The position numbers were made by a program, and so were the translations under genes. Of a stretch of DNA of 8,489 nucleotides, positions 1 through 6,112 are shown in pieces (position 1 is the first letter of the stretch; each line of letters opens with the position of its first letter). This DNA comes from Deltaproteobacteria bacterium (GTDB lineage Bacteria > Desulfobacterota > Dissulfuribacteria > Dissulfuribacterales > S140-46): assembly GCA_015491585.1 (NCBI GenBank), contig WFVQ01000189.1, forward strand, positions 1 through 8,489. The letters run 5' to 3'. The notes below the pieces were generated by a model. That model had not been told where the DNA came from, did not search any database, and saw nothing but the letters and a program-made list of their open reading frames with translations.

Positions 1-4
1 GCCT

Positions 5-10
5 TATAAT
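5..10 (+). promoter_or_regulatory. Perfect -10 hexamer at the left window edge
   Basis: TATAAT lies at 5-10. Any -35 element would fall outside the window, so this cannot be scored as a full promoter. If used, transcription would begin near 17 and give manC a leader of about 180 nt that includes the palindrome at 45-57, the T run at 71-78 and the short ORF at 105-131. The hexamer match is seen; promoter activity is inferred. Confidence 0.25.
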
Positions 11-44
11 GGGGACCGTTCAATCTGGGGGCTTAACAGGGTCA

Positions 45-57
45 TGATTCAGAATCA
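45..57. repeat. 13-nt palindrome (6-1-6) in the manC leader
   Basis: TGATTC and GAATCA flank a single A, making a perfect inverted repeat. A one-nucleotide centre suits a protein-binding site on DNA better than an RNA hairpin. An eight-T run follows at 71-78, but the sequence between has no GC-rich stem, so I do not call a rho-independent terminator. Function is unknown. Confidence 0.3.
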
Positions 58-104
58 GGGGCCTTATCCGTTTTTTTTATTCTAAAGGAGGTGGTATAAA
101 AGTG

Positions 105-131
105 ATGCCGGATGTCGTTGTGGTGACCTGA
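105..131 (+). CDS. Possible 8-codon leader peptide upstream of manC
   Basis: The sequence AAAGGAGGTG (84-93) is a near-perfect anti-16S match, far stronger than anything in front of manC. It is followed by a GTG at 102 and an ATG at 105, which open a reading frame MPDVVVVT ending at TGA 129-131. The spacing from GGAGG to the GTG is about 10 nt. It could be a regulatory leader peptide or a decoy ribosome site. It could also be the relic of a gene start whose body was lost. There is no run of a scarce amino acid as in classical attenuation, only four valines in a row. The strong ribosome site is seen; a translated product is inferred. Confidence 0.25.
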   Translation: MPDVVVVT

Positions 132-134
132 GGT

Positions 135-164
135 TTGTTTTCAATTGGGCGCATTTGCTATTTA
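135..164 (+). promoter_or_regulatory. Candidate extended -10 promoter for manC
   Basis: TGC-TATTTA (156-164) resembles an extended -10 element, with a poor -35 candidate TTGTTT (135-140) 18 bp upstream. A start near 171 would give a leader of about 25 nt. A similar TTTTGC-TATATT motif sits just before the glycosyltransferase gene at 6113. The manC start itself has no clear Shine-Dalgarno sequence. The evidence is only motif resemblance in an AT-rich stretch. Confidence 0.25.
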
Positions 165-195
165 CTTGAAATAATTAAAAATAAATGGTTTTCAG

Positions 196-1662
196 ATGTT
201 TATCCCGGTAGTGCTTTGCGGCGGTTCTGGGACTAGGCTTTGGCCTTTGTCCAGGAGGTTGTATCCTAAACAATTTTTGCAGCTTTCCGCTGATGCCACC
301 CTCCTTCAGGAGACGGTGCGCAGGGTTTCCAGCATAGATGGAGCGCTGCCTCCAATTCTCGTATGCAATGAAGAGCACAGATTTCTGGTGGCGGAGCAGA
401 TGCGGGCCATGGGCTCCAGGCCCGAGGCCATAATACTGGAGCCTGCTGCAAAAAATACGGCGCCAGCGGCCGCTATTGCGGCGATGTATGCATTGAAGAT
501 CGATCCTTATGCAGTGCTTTTGGTGCTGCCCAGTGACCATGTGGTGCGTGACGTTGCAAGATTCGGCGAGACTATGAGGTATGGGATCAGTTACGCCCAG
601 GCAGGAGGGCTGGTCACCTTTGGGATTGTGCCCAATCGGCCTGAGACTGGATATGGCTATATAAAGTATGGGGAAGAGCTAGAGGGTGCATATGATGGAT
701 TGAGCAGGGACCAATTCGATCTCCGTGCCTACAAAGTAGAGGCGTTTGTGGAGAAACCCGGGATAGAGCTTGCCCAGGAATATCTGAAGAGCGGCGAATA
801 TCTTTGGAATTCAGGAATTTTCCTGTTTAGGGCAGATTCCTTTTTGAAAGAGCTGGAGCGCCATAATGTGGATATGTTCAAACAGTGCGGAAAGGCCATG
901 ATGGAACTGTCCGCGGACTTGGATTTTCTGAGGGTGGAGAAGGGAGCCTTTTTGGAGTCTCCGTCTGGTTCAATAGATGAGACTGTAATGGAGAAGAGTT
1001 CCATAGGTGTGGTTATCCCATCAGATTTTGGGTGGAGTGATGTGGGGTCTTGGTCCGCCCTGTGGGAGGTGATGGAGCGTGATAATCACGGCAACGTGGT
1101 GGTGGGTGATGTATTGATGCATGATACCCATGATTCCTGTCTCTTTTCCTCTGGCCGTCTCATAGCAACCTCTGGTCTGGAAGGCCATGTGGTGGTGGAG
1201 ACCAGCGATGCGGTCCTGGTGGCGCGCAAGGACAGGGTTCAGGATGTGAAGGAGGTCGTGCGGTATTTAGAGAGGGAAAACCGCAAGGAGGCAGAGCAGC
1301 ATCGCACTGTTTACAGGCCGTGGGGTTCATACGAGCAATTGTCCCAAGGGGAGCGGTTTCAAGTGAAGCACATAGTCGTGAAGCCAAAGTGCGCCCTTTC
1401 CCTCCAGATGCACCATCATAGGGCTGAGCATTGGATAGTCGTAAGGGGCACGGCAAAGATTATAAAGGGCGACGAGACATTTCTTCTCAGTGAAAATCAA
1501 TCGACATATATACCTGTGGGAGTACCACACCGTTTGGAGAATCCAGGGGTCATCCCTCTGGAATTGATAGAGGTCCAGAGCGGATCATATCTCGAGGAGG
1601 ATGATATAGTCCGCTTGGAGGATGATTACGGCAGGGCGGACGGCGGAGGCTGCGATGCGTAG
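196..1662 (+). CDS. manC: Mannose-1-phosphate guanylyltransferase / mannose-6-phosphate isomerase (bifunctional)
   Basis: This cytoplasmic two-domain enzyme of GDP-mannose synthesis isomerises fructose-6-P to mannose-6-P and joins mannose-1-P with GTP to form GDP-mannose. At 488 residues it has the normal ManC/AlgA (type II) length and looks intact. The N-terminal nucleotidyltransferase domain shows the GGSGTRLWPLSR signature at 9-20, LPSDH at 111-115, FVEKP at 184-188, WNSGIF at 204-209 and GWSDVGSW at 279-286. The C-terminal cupin isomerase domain shows YRPWGSYE at 373-380, the metal-site stretch QMHHHRAEHWIVV at 404-416 and YIPVGVPHRLENPG at 438-451. The ATG at 196 gives the canonical MFIPVVLCGGSGTR start, although no clear ribosome site precedes it. 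The stop overlaps the manB start by 8 bp, indicating coupled translation. Base composition is visibly less GC-rich than in the genes to the right. Confidence 0.96.
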   Translation: MFIPVVLCGGSGTRLWPLSRRLYPKQFLQLSADATLLQETVRRVSSIDGALPPILVCNEEHRFLVAEQMRAMGSRPEAIILEPAAKNTAPAAAIAAMYALKIDPYAVLLVLPSDHVVRDVARFGETMRYGISYAQAGGLVTFGIVPNRPETGYGYIKYGEELEGAYDGLSRDQFDLRAYKVEAFVEKPGIELAQEYLKSGEYLWNSGIFLFRADSFLKELERHNVDMFKQCGKAMMELSADLDFLRVEKGAFLESPSGSIDETVMEKSSIGVVIPSDFGWSDVGSWSALWEVMERDNHGNVVVGDVLMHDTHDSCLFSSGRLIATSGLEGHVVVETSDAVLVARKDRVQDVKEVVRYLERENRKEAEQHRTVYRPWGSYEQLSQGERFQVKHIVVKPKCALSLQMHHHRAEHWIVVRGTAKIIKGDETFLLSENQSTYIPVGVPHRLENPGVIPLELIEVQSGSYLEEDDIVRLEDDYGRADGGGCDA

Positions 1663-1990
1663 TGTAGGGGGCAGGCTCGCGTGTTTCAAGCCGTATGACA
1701 TTCGCGGCCGAGTCCCGGATGAACTCGACGAGGACTTGGCCTACTCCATTGGAAGGGCCTTTGCCGCCTGTTTCTCCCCCTCGCGCGTGGCTATTGGCCG
1801 TGATGTCAGGCTGTCGAGCCCTGTCTTGGCCGAAGCCCTGGCGCAGGGGCTCGCCTCTTCTGGCGTGAGCGTGCTTGACCTCGGGATGTGTGGCACTGAG
1901 GAGGCGTCGGCCCGCTGCCACTCCTCCATGCCGCCCTCGAAGTTTATGGCCGGACCCAGGCCGGAGAGCATATGGACCAGCCAGGCGTAG
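1655..1990 (+). pseudogene. manB: Phosphomannomutase/phosphoglucomutase, N-terminal fragment
   Basis: Intact, this enzyme would convert mannose-6-P to mannose-1-P, supplying ManC. The ATG at 1655 has GGAGG at 1645-1649, five bases upstream, and overlaps the manC stop by 8 bp, the classic manC-manB arrangement. The product begins in family style with FKPYDIRGRVPDEL (YDIRG at 14-18) and GRDVRLSSP (48-56), and runs to GMCGTEE at 77-83. Homology then stops abruptly at about base 1903. The frame stays open to 1990, but those last 28 codons are the antisense of the rhodanese gene. Family members are about 450-460 residues, so the phosphoserine loop, the metal-binding DGDxD loop and the sugar- and phosphate-binding domains are all missing. 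The fragment cannot be an active mutase. It is either a real rearrangement or a chimeric join in the assembly. Confidence 0.85.
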
Positions 1991-2772
1991 CCGGACCGGA
2001 CGCCGCCGGTGCAGTAGTAGACCACCGGCCTCGATGGATCTATTCCCTTCTCGGCCAGGAGCTTTGCCAACCGTCGGCGGTCAATGGGCTTCCTGAGACG
2101 GCCCTGGTAGAACTCCTTCCATGAGATTCTCCTGGCACCAGGGATCCTCCCTTTGAGCCACTCCATGAGGCTCCTGACATCGACCAGTTGATACCGGGCC
2201 CCCTCCCCTTTCAGATGTGATGCAGAGACGTTGAGCCACCGCCTCAGATGAACCGTGTAACTCTTGGGGTTGGGAACGGGCACTTGGGGCCGGTCTCTCT
2301 CTGTGGGAAGGCCATCTTCTTCCCAAGCCTTCAGCCCTCCGGCCAGCAGCCTTATGGGCCCCCTGTGCCCCAGCCAGGAGAGCACCCATGCGGCCCAGCC
2401 CTCGCCGCCCCAACTGGTAGCGGCATCGCCATAGACCACCACCGGGGTCTCCTCGTCTATCCCCATCTCCCCCAGGGCCTTGGCCAGCCTGTCGGGAGGA
2501 AGGGTGCGGTATCTCACCCCATATCGGTCGGTGTATGTGAAGTCTTCCCACGAGAAGGAGAAGGCCCCCTCAATATGCCCCTTCATGAATTCGTCTTTGG
2601 GGCGGCAGTCCAGAATTATCCACCCCTCTTTGGCCGCGGCAAGGGCCGAAGGCAGGATTAGATCCAGGTCCAGGGGTTTACGGTCCCATTGAAAGGAAAA
2701 TCCCTCTTTTGTCAGTAAAGAACAGGTCATGAGCAATGCCATCAGCGATATTGCAGCGATTTTGAGATTCAT
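1741..2772 (-). CDS. Exported tandem-rhodanese sulfurtransferase, C-terminus replaced at the junction
   Basis: This is a predicted periplasmic sulfurtransferase of the two-domain thiosulfate/3-mercaptopyruvate type, which moves sulfane sulfur onto a cysteine. The ATG at 2772 overlaps the upstream glycosyltransferase stop as ATGA. It gives a Sec-type signal (MNLKIAAISLMALLMTCSLL, then about 6 more residues). Domain 1 covers about 33-160, with LDCRPKDEFMKGHIEGA at 54-70; its active-site position reads YGDAATSWGG (114-123), so the cysteine is replaced and the domain is probably structural. Domain 2 covers about 173-290, with VDVRSLMEWLKGRIPGA at 197-213 and the catalytic loop CTGGVR at 254-259 (Cys254). 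Similarity runs to EGGMEEWQRAD (279-289, base about 1906), only about 10-15 residues short of a normal end. The frame then continues about 52 codons through the antisense of manB to a stop at 1741; that tail is not rhodanese. The substrate is unknown. Confidence 0.8.
   Translation of the reverse strand: MNLKIAAISLMALLMTCSLLTKEGFSFQWDRKPLDLDLILPSALAAAKEGWIILDCRPKDEFMKGHIEGAFSFSWEDFTYTDRYGVRYRTLPPDRLAKALGEMGIDEETPVVVYGDAATSWGGEGWAAWVLSWLGHRGPIRLLAGGLKAWEEDGLPTERDRPQVPVPNPKSYTVHLRRWLNVSASHLKGEGARYQLVDVRSLMEWLKGRIPGARRISWKEFYQGRLRKPIDRRRLAKLLAEKGIDPSRPVVYYCTGGVRSGYAWLVHMLSGLGPAINFEGGMEEWQRADASSVPHIPRSSTLTPEEASPCARASAKTGLDSLTSRPIATREGEKQAAKALPME
1890..1926. other. Rearrangement or chimera junction between manB and rhodanese genes
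   Basis: Plus-strand manB similarity ends with codons GAG GAG (1898-1903). Minus-strand rhodanese similarity ends with the EGGMEEWQRAD stretch at about 1904-1936. The break therefore lies at about 1898-1912 and cuts two unrelated genes tail to tail. Short inverted repeats surround it: GTGGCA (1890-1895) with TGCCAC (1916-1921), and GAGGAG (1898-1903) with CTCCTC (1921-1926). No insertion-sequence end, transposase or recombination-site-like sequence is visible. Fold-back microhomology of this kind is known both from replication-based inversions and from chimeras formed during multiple-displacement amplification. Confidence 0.75.
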
Positions 2773-3458
2773 GCCCCCAATATCTCTCTTCCCAGGCAGG
2801 ACATGAGATCCCGGCCTGCCCTCCATGTCCCCAGAAAGGTCCCGCTTATCTTCTGGCGCCCCCCCTGCCTCGGCCTGTTTTTGACCGGGACCTCCTTGAT
2901 GTTGAGCCCCTTCTTGCAGGCCTTGAGCTGCATCTCCAGGGTCCATGCAAAGCCTCGGTCCCTCAGTTCCAGGGCCATCAGCTCCTTCCACAGGATGGCC
3001 CTCAACGGGCCCAGGTCCGAGAAACCGGCGCCCAAAAACCGCCTGGATGCCCATGTGATGAACCGGTTGCCCATCCTCTGGGCCAAGGGCTGGTGGGCCT
3101 GGCATGATCGGCGCCCAAGGGCCATATGGAAGCCGTGGAATAGTATTGGGGCGAGGACCTTCGGGATATCATGGGGATCATCGCTGCCGTCTCCGGACAT
3201 GAAGACAACAACATGGGGATTGACCGGAGCCAGGACCCTGATTCCCCTCTGGCAGGCGGCCCCGTATCCCCTGCGGGGCTCCCTCACCACTCTGGCCCCG
3301 GCCCTCTCGGCCAATAGAGGAGTCATGTCCCTGGAACCGTTGTCCACAACGAGGACACCTCCTACGTGGCGCATGGTCCCCGCCACAACGGTGTATATGG
3401 TCTCCTCTTCGTCAAGGGCCGGGATTATGGCCCAGATCCCATCCCTCTCATGGCCCAC
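2769..3458 (-). CDS. Family 2 glycosyltransferase, DPM/DPG-synthase type
   Basis: This is a 229-residue GT-A fold enzyme resembling dolichyl/polyprenyl-phosphate mannose or glucose synthases, which load a nucleotide-sugar onto a lipid phosphate on the cytoplasmic face. Motifs in order are IPALDEE (12-18), DNGSRD (39-44), the metal-binding SGDGSDDP (88-95), FSDLGPLRAI (146-155), EMQLKA (175-180) and NRPRQGGRQKISGTFLG (194-210). There are no membrane segments, so it is the short catalytic-only form. The start is taken as GTG 3458, because AGGAGG (3468-3473) lies 9 nt upstream and the conserved strand begins eight residues later. The nearby ATG is out of frame. It overlaps the preceding gene by 11 bp and the rhodanese gene by 4 bp. 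Donor and lipid acceptor cannot be read from the sequence; mannose is only suggested by manC. Confidence 0.85.
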   Translation of the reverse strand: MGHERDGIWAIIPALDEEETIYTVVAGTMRHVGGVLVVDNGSRDMTPLLAERAGARVVREPRRGYGAACQRGIRVLAPVNPHVVVFMSGDGSDDPHDIPKVLAPILFHGFHMALGRRSCQAHQPLAQRMGNRFITWASRRFLGAGFSDLGPLRAILWKELMALELRDRGFAWTLEMQLKACKKGLNIKEVPVKNRPRQGGRQKISGTFLGTWRAGRDLMSCLGREILGA

Positions 3459-4989
3459 TGGAGAACACCTCCTGAACCGCCTCCTGGGCCGCCCGCGACA
3501 GCTCCACCGCATTGCCTGTAGCGCTCTCCATCCGGGAAAGGGCCATGCCACTGTAGGCCACGAACAGCTCCCTGGCCTCCAGGCCCAGGCTGTCAAGGTC
3601 CTGGCCGAAGGGCCAGTTGAAGGCGCCTTCCCACTGGGTGATCTCTTCGGGATGGGTATCTCCGAAGAAGGCCTGGAACATGAAGGTGGGATCGATTGCG
3701 GCGACACGGGTCTGCCCGTTCTGCGTGTAGACGATCAGCTTACAGGGGGTGCCAGGCGCCCTGTGCCCACCCATGCGCAGGAGTATCTGGCCGAAATAGG
3801 GGCTTCCCACGTCAACCAGGATGATCTCTTCTCCCTGCGAGGTGTTGTAGGAGATGACCGAAGAGCCCCGGGGCACCAGGAAGGTCCTCTCGAACATGGG
3901 GGTGAGTATCTCCCTGATAAAGGGCAGGTCGCTGGTGGGATTGGCGGTGATTCCATTGAGAAACATGACATCGTCCGCCACCTGTCCATCGGGAGTGGGA
4001 AGCCAGGTAGTCATGTCCGCCGGGTTCTCTATGGCCTTTTCTATCATCCCTGAAATGCCGTCGAAGGCCGCATAGGTCTGGAAGAACCGGATATCAAAGG
4101 GAGAATTGGGTATCGTGGCGGCCAATATGCCATCTATCGCCTCTGCCGCCCCCTGATCAAAAGCAACCGTCCCGATCTCGACCAAGGGAGGCGCGGAGAC
4201 CGTCTGGCCGGGAACCAGATAAGGTGGCAAGGGTTGCCTCCTGAACAGGAGATCGTCCCCCGGGAATATGGCGGAGAGGGCATCCCACACCGCCTCCACC
4301 AGCCCCTCTCTGGCCTGGTGAGCCAGGTCCATAAGGTATTCCCGCCGGTTCTCATCTTCGTTCTGGACCAGGAGAAAGGCGATGGCTTCAGGATTCAAGA
4401 TATCCACATGCAGGTAGTCTCCCTCCACCCAAAAACCGATCTTGAAGGGAAACATGACTGCGTAACGGATATCCTGGTCCAGGAATGGGGTCTCGAAGCC
4501 GCTGTTCCTGAGTTCGAGCACCGCGCTGCCTGCGGAATCGGGCATCATCAGGGGGTAGGCCGAGAGCTCCCCGGCCACGGTGCCACTGCTCGATGCGTTT
4601 CCGGAAAATTGCTGGAAGAGTACCGTATAGATAGGAAGGAGGATGGGATTCGGCTCCCCTTTGATGGGGCTCCAGCCGGAACCGCCGGACCTCTCCATGA
4701 CCAGTCCCACCACCGAGGCGGTGAAGATGGGCCTGAGCTCCAGGGGGACGCTGAAGGCTTCAGCGAGCGGAGTATCGGCCATGAGTCCCATCAGGCCCTG
4801 GTTGAACTCCATAGAAGGGAGTTTCACCACTGCTATCTCTTCATAGACCGGCGTCCCGTCCCAGGGATACATGCCCGATCTGTCCGATGAGCTGAGGTCC
4901 CACCCAAATGAGGGCCCTTCCCACCAGCAGGGGAGCAGGAGGAGACAGAGGGTTGTTATAAGCCATCTGTTGAGGGGAAACGGATTCAT
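3448..4989 (-). CDS. Exported protein with two degenerate DUF302-like halves
   Basis: This 513-residue protein begins with a hydrophobic signal (about residues 9-28, RWLITTLCLLLLPCWW) and is probably periplasmic or surface-bound. The cysteine in that stretch does not make a good lipobox. Near the C-terminus, PCKLIVYTQNGQTRVAAIDP (415-434) matches the typical DUF302 pattern of PC, VY, G, V and DP. A similar but eroded segment, PFKIGFWVEGDYLHVDILNP (181-200), suggests an internal duplication. Each copy follows a stretch where an acidic and aromatic loop leads into a beta-strand. DUF302 has no firmly established biochemical role. The ATG at 4989 is preferred over GTG 4995, because AGGAGG (4998-5003) is 8 nt from the ATG but only 2 nt from the GTG. 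It lies 12 bp after the barrel gene and overlaps the glycosyltransferase start by 11 bp. Confidence 0.65.
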   Translation of the reverse strand: MNPFPLNRWLITTLCLLLLPCWWEGPSFGWDLSSSDRSGMYPWDGTPVYEEIAVVKLPSMEFNQGLMGLMADTPLAEAFSVPLELRPIFTASVVGLVMERSGGSGWSPIKGEPNPILLPIYTVLFQQFSGNASSSGTVAGELSAYPLMMPDSAGSAVLELRNSGFETPFLDQDIRYAVMFPFKIGFWVEGDYLHVDILNPEAIAFLLVQNEDENRREYLMDLAHQAREGLVEAVWDALSAIFPGDDLLFRRQPLPPYLVPGQTVSAPPLVEIGTVAFDQGAAEAIDGILAATIPNSPFDIRFFQTYAAFDGISGMIEKAIENPADMTTWLPTPDGQVADDVMFLNGITANPTSDLPFIREILTPMFERTFLVPRGSSVISYNTSQGEEIILVDVGSPYFGQILLRMGGHRAPGTPCKLIVYTQNGQTRVAAIDPTFMFQAFFGDTHPEEITQWEGAFNWPFGQDLDSLGLEARELFVAYSGMALSRMESATGNAVELSRAAQEAVQEVFSSGP

Positions 4990-4997
4990 GGACACAA

Positions 4998-5003
4998 CCT
5001 CCT
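4998..5003 (-). promoter_or_regulatory. Strong ribosome binding site of the DUF302-like gene
   Basis: AGGAGG on the minus strand overlaps the TAG stop of the barrel gene and sits 8 nt before the ATG at 4989. It decides that start against the upstream GTG. Its overlap with the previous stop favours translation by ribosomes finishing the barrel gene. Confidence 0.7.
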
Positions 5004-5961
5004 ACCACTGGTAGACCAAGGCCACAGAGCTGGTCCAGCCCTTGCCTATCTTTTCCCCGTAGATGACCGGGGTGTATTGGGCCTCGAGACCCAGATGGCG
5101 GTTGATATTGCAACCCACGGTGATATCGAGCTTTATGAGATCGTACTCCGGCGCCAACGAGGGGTTGGAGCCCGCCGCGATGGGCCTGGAAACACCCGGT
5201 GACCCGGCGCTATCTCCCGGTGATGGGGCGGTGCCGGTGCCCAGGGAGGCGTTGAGCAGGTCTTCCAGGGTGGCGCCCTTCCCCTGGGGAAGGGACGGCG
5301 GCGTGGAGTGGCTGTCGGCATTGCCCACGCCCCAGACACCGTCCAACTTGACGCGGCCGTAGAGCCTGGTGGTGAAGTTCATCCCTACCTCCGCCAGGTA
5401 TCTCACCTCATCGGAGGGGGAGCCGGAGCGGAACCGGTAGCCCACCTCGATACCGGCGTAGCCGGGAAAGGGCCATAGGCTCTTGCCGGCCAGCATCCTG
5501 ACCTCGTAGTCGTTTTGACCGTCTCCTATCTCAGGATCTTCGCTCCCATAGAGTTCGCCATATTTCACCAGGCCCTGGATGCTCAGGACCAAGGGTTTCT
5601 TCACGAGGTTGTATCTGGCGCCGATCTCCAGATCTCCGACCCCTTCGGAGCGGTTATGGACATAGCGGTCGTGGTAGCTCAACCACTTGTAGTAGATGCT
5701 GGAGATGAGGGTCAGGCGGCCGGTGAGGCCGTACTCTCCGTACCATGAGAGATTGCGGTCGTAGAACCTGCCGCTGTTGGGCATGGGCCGGGAATCCCCG
5801 GATCCGTCATAGATCCTGTCGGACTCATAGTAGTTGAAGGCGATGCGGTTGTACATGCCGCCCTTCTTCATGGGCCAGGCCCCTGCCCATGCACCTCTGC
5901 CCCAGGCCGTCATCAGACACAACAGCAGGACGAAAAAAGATATGGTTCGGTAACTCTTCAT
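5002..5961 (-). CDS. Outer-membrane beta-barrel protein (XagA-like), putative glycan export channel
   Basis: This 319-residue protein has a Sec signal (MKSYRTISFFVLLLCLMTAW) with a likely cleavage after AWA at 24-26. The mature part alternates polar and aromatic residues in short strands, such as MYNRIAFNYY (36-45), LSWYGEYGLTGRLTLISSIYYKW (split at the turn, 71-93) and GYAGIEVGYRFRSG (167-180). It ends in VALVYQW with a terminal aromatic, as in proteins folded by the Bam complex. The opening MKKGGMYNRIAFNYYESDRI recalls proteins annotated XagA, named from an exopolysaccharide cluster of xanthomonads; I rely on memory for that resemblance. An unusual Pro/Ser/Gly/Ala-rich insert at about 216-270 lies before the last strands and probably forms a surface or periplasmic loop. 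First gene of the minus-strand operon. Exporting the polymer made by the divergent glycosyltransferase is an inference. Confidence 0.72.
   Translation of the reverse strand: MKSYRTISFFVLLLCLMTAWGRGAWAGAWPMKKGGMYNRIAFNYYESDRIYDGSGDSRPMPNSGRFYDRNLSWYGEYGLTGRLTLISSIYYKWLSYHDRYVHNRSEGVGDLEIGARYNLVKKPLVLSIQGLVKYGELYGSEDPEIGDGQNDYEVRMLAGKSLWPFPGYAGIEVGYRFRSGSPSDEVRYLAEVGMNFTTRLYGRVKLDGVWGVGNADSHSTPPSLPQGKGATLEDLLNASLGTGTAPSPGDSAGSPGVSRPIAAGSNPSLAPEYDLIKLDITVGCNINRHLGLEAQYTPVIYGEKIGKGWTSSVALVYQW
5276..5294. repeat. 19-nt perfect palindrome inside the barrel gene
   Basis: CCCTTCCCC and GGGGAAGGG are separated by one T. The palindrome encodes part of the loop LPQGKG, within the Pro/Ser/Gly-rich insert of the barrel protein. 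It may be a chance result of GC-rich codons, a protein-binding site, or a trace of how the insert arose. Confidence 0.5.
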
Positions 5962-5999
5962 GGCTTCGCCCCTGTCACGGGATTCTCTTAGGGCAAGGG

Positions 6000-6028
6000 A
6001 GTGTAATTGGGCTTATCCGATAAGTCAA
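6000..6028 (-). promoter_or_regulatory. Sigma-70 type promoter for the barrel-to-rhodanese operon, with internal operator-like palindrome
   Basis: On the minus strand TTGACT (6028-6023) and TACACT (6005-6000) are separated by exactly 17 bp. Transcription would start near 5993, leaving a leader of about 32 nt before the ATG at 5961. The start has only a modest AGGGG ribosome site. Within the spacer and touching the -35 box is a perfect palindrome, CTTATC-C-GATAAG (6012-6024). A repressor bound there would block the polymerase. Box match, spacing and palindrome are seen; regulation is inferred. Confidence 0.55.
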
Positions 6029-6029
6029 A

Positions 6030-6103
6030 TTGATAAAATTAATAGAATTTTATGATGATATTTAAAAAGGCTATTTCCCTTTTCCGGAAGCTTTTGCTAT
6101 ATT
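6030..6103 (+). promoter_or_regulatory. Candidate plus-strand promoter elements for the processive glycosyltransferase
   Basis: Two weak options exist. TTGATA (6030-6035) with TATGAT (6051-6056) has a short 15-bp spacer. TGC-TATATT (6095-6103) is an extended -10 only about 9 nt before the ATG at 6113, which would give an almost leaderless message. No purine-rich ribosome site lies just before that ATG; the preceding bases are TTTTCCCTCCC. The region 5962-6112 otherwise holds no gene and is much more AT-rich than its flanks. Confidence 0.3.
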
Positions 6104-6112
6104 TTCCCTCCC

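Noticed and set aside
58..80. Rho-independent terminator before the eight-T run
   Set aside because: No GC-rich stem of useful length can be drawn just before the T run; only short, broken pairing is possible.
2773..3105. Upstream extension of the rhodanese frame
   Set aside because: It overlaps the glycosyltransferase in another frame and would bury the signal peptide. The ATG at 2772 gives a clean signal and an ATGA overlap.
3459..3707. Upstream extension of the DPM-type glycosyltransferase
   Set aside because: These codons overlap the end of the DUF302-like gene and show no GT2 similarity. GTG 3458 with AGGAGG 9 nt upstream fits better.
2803..4053. Long plus-strand reading frame of about 416 codons
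   Set aside because: It is antisense to the DPM-type glycosyltransferase and the DUF302-like gene, which carry clear motifs. The product has no recognisable domain and its composition is typical of a GC-rich shadow.
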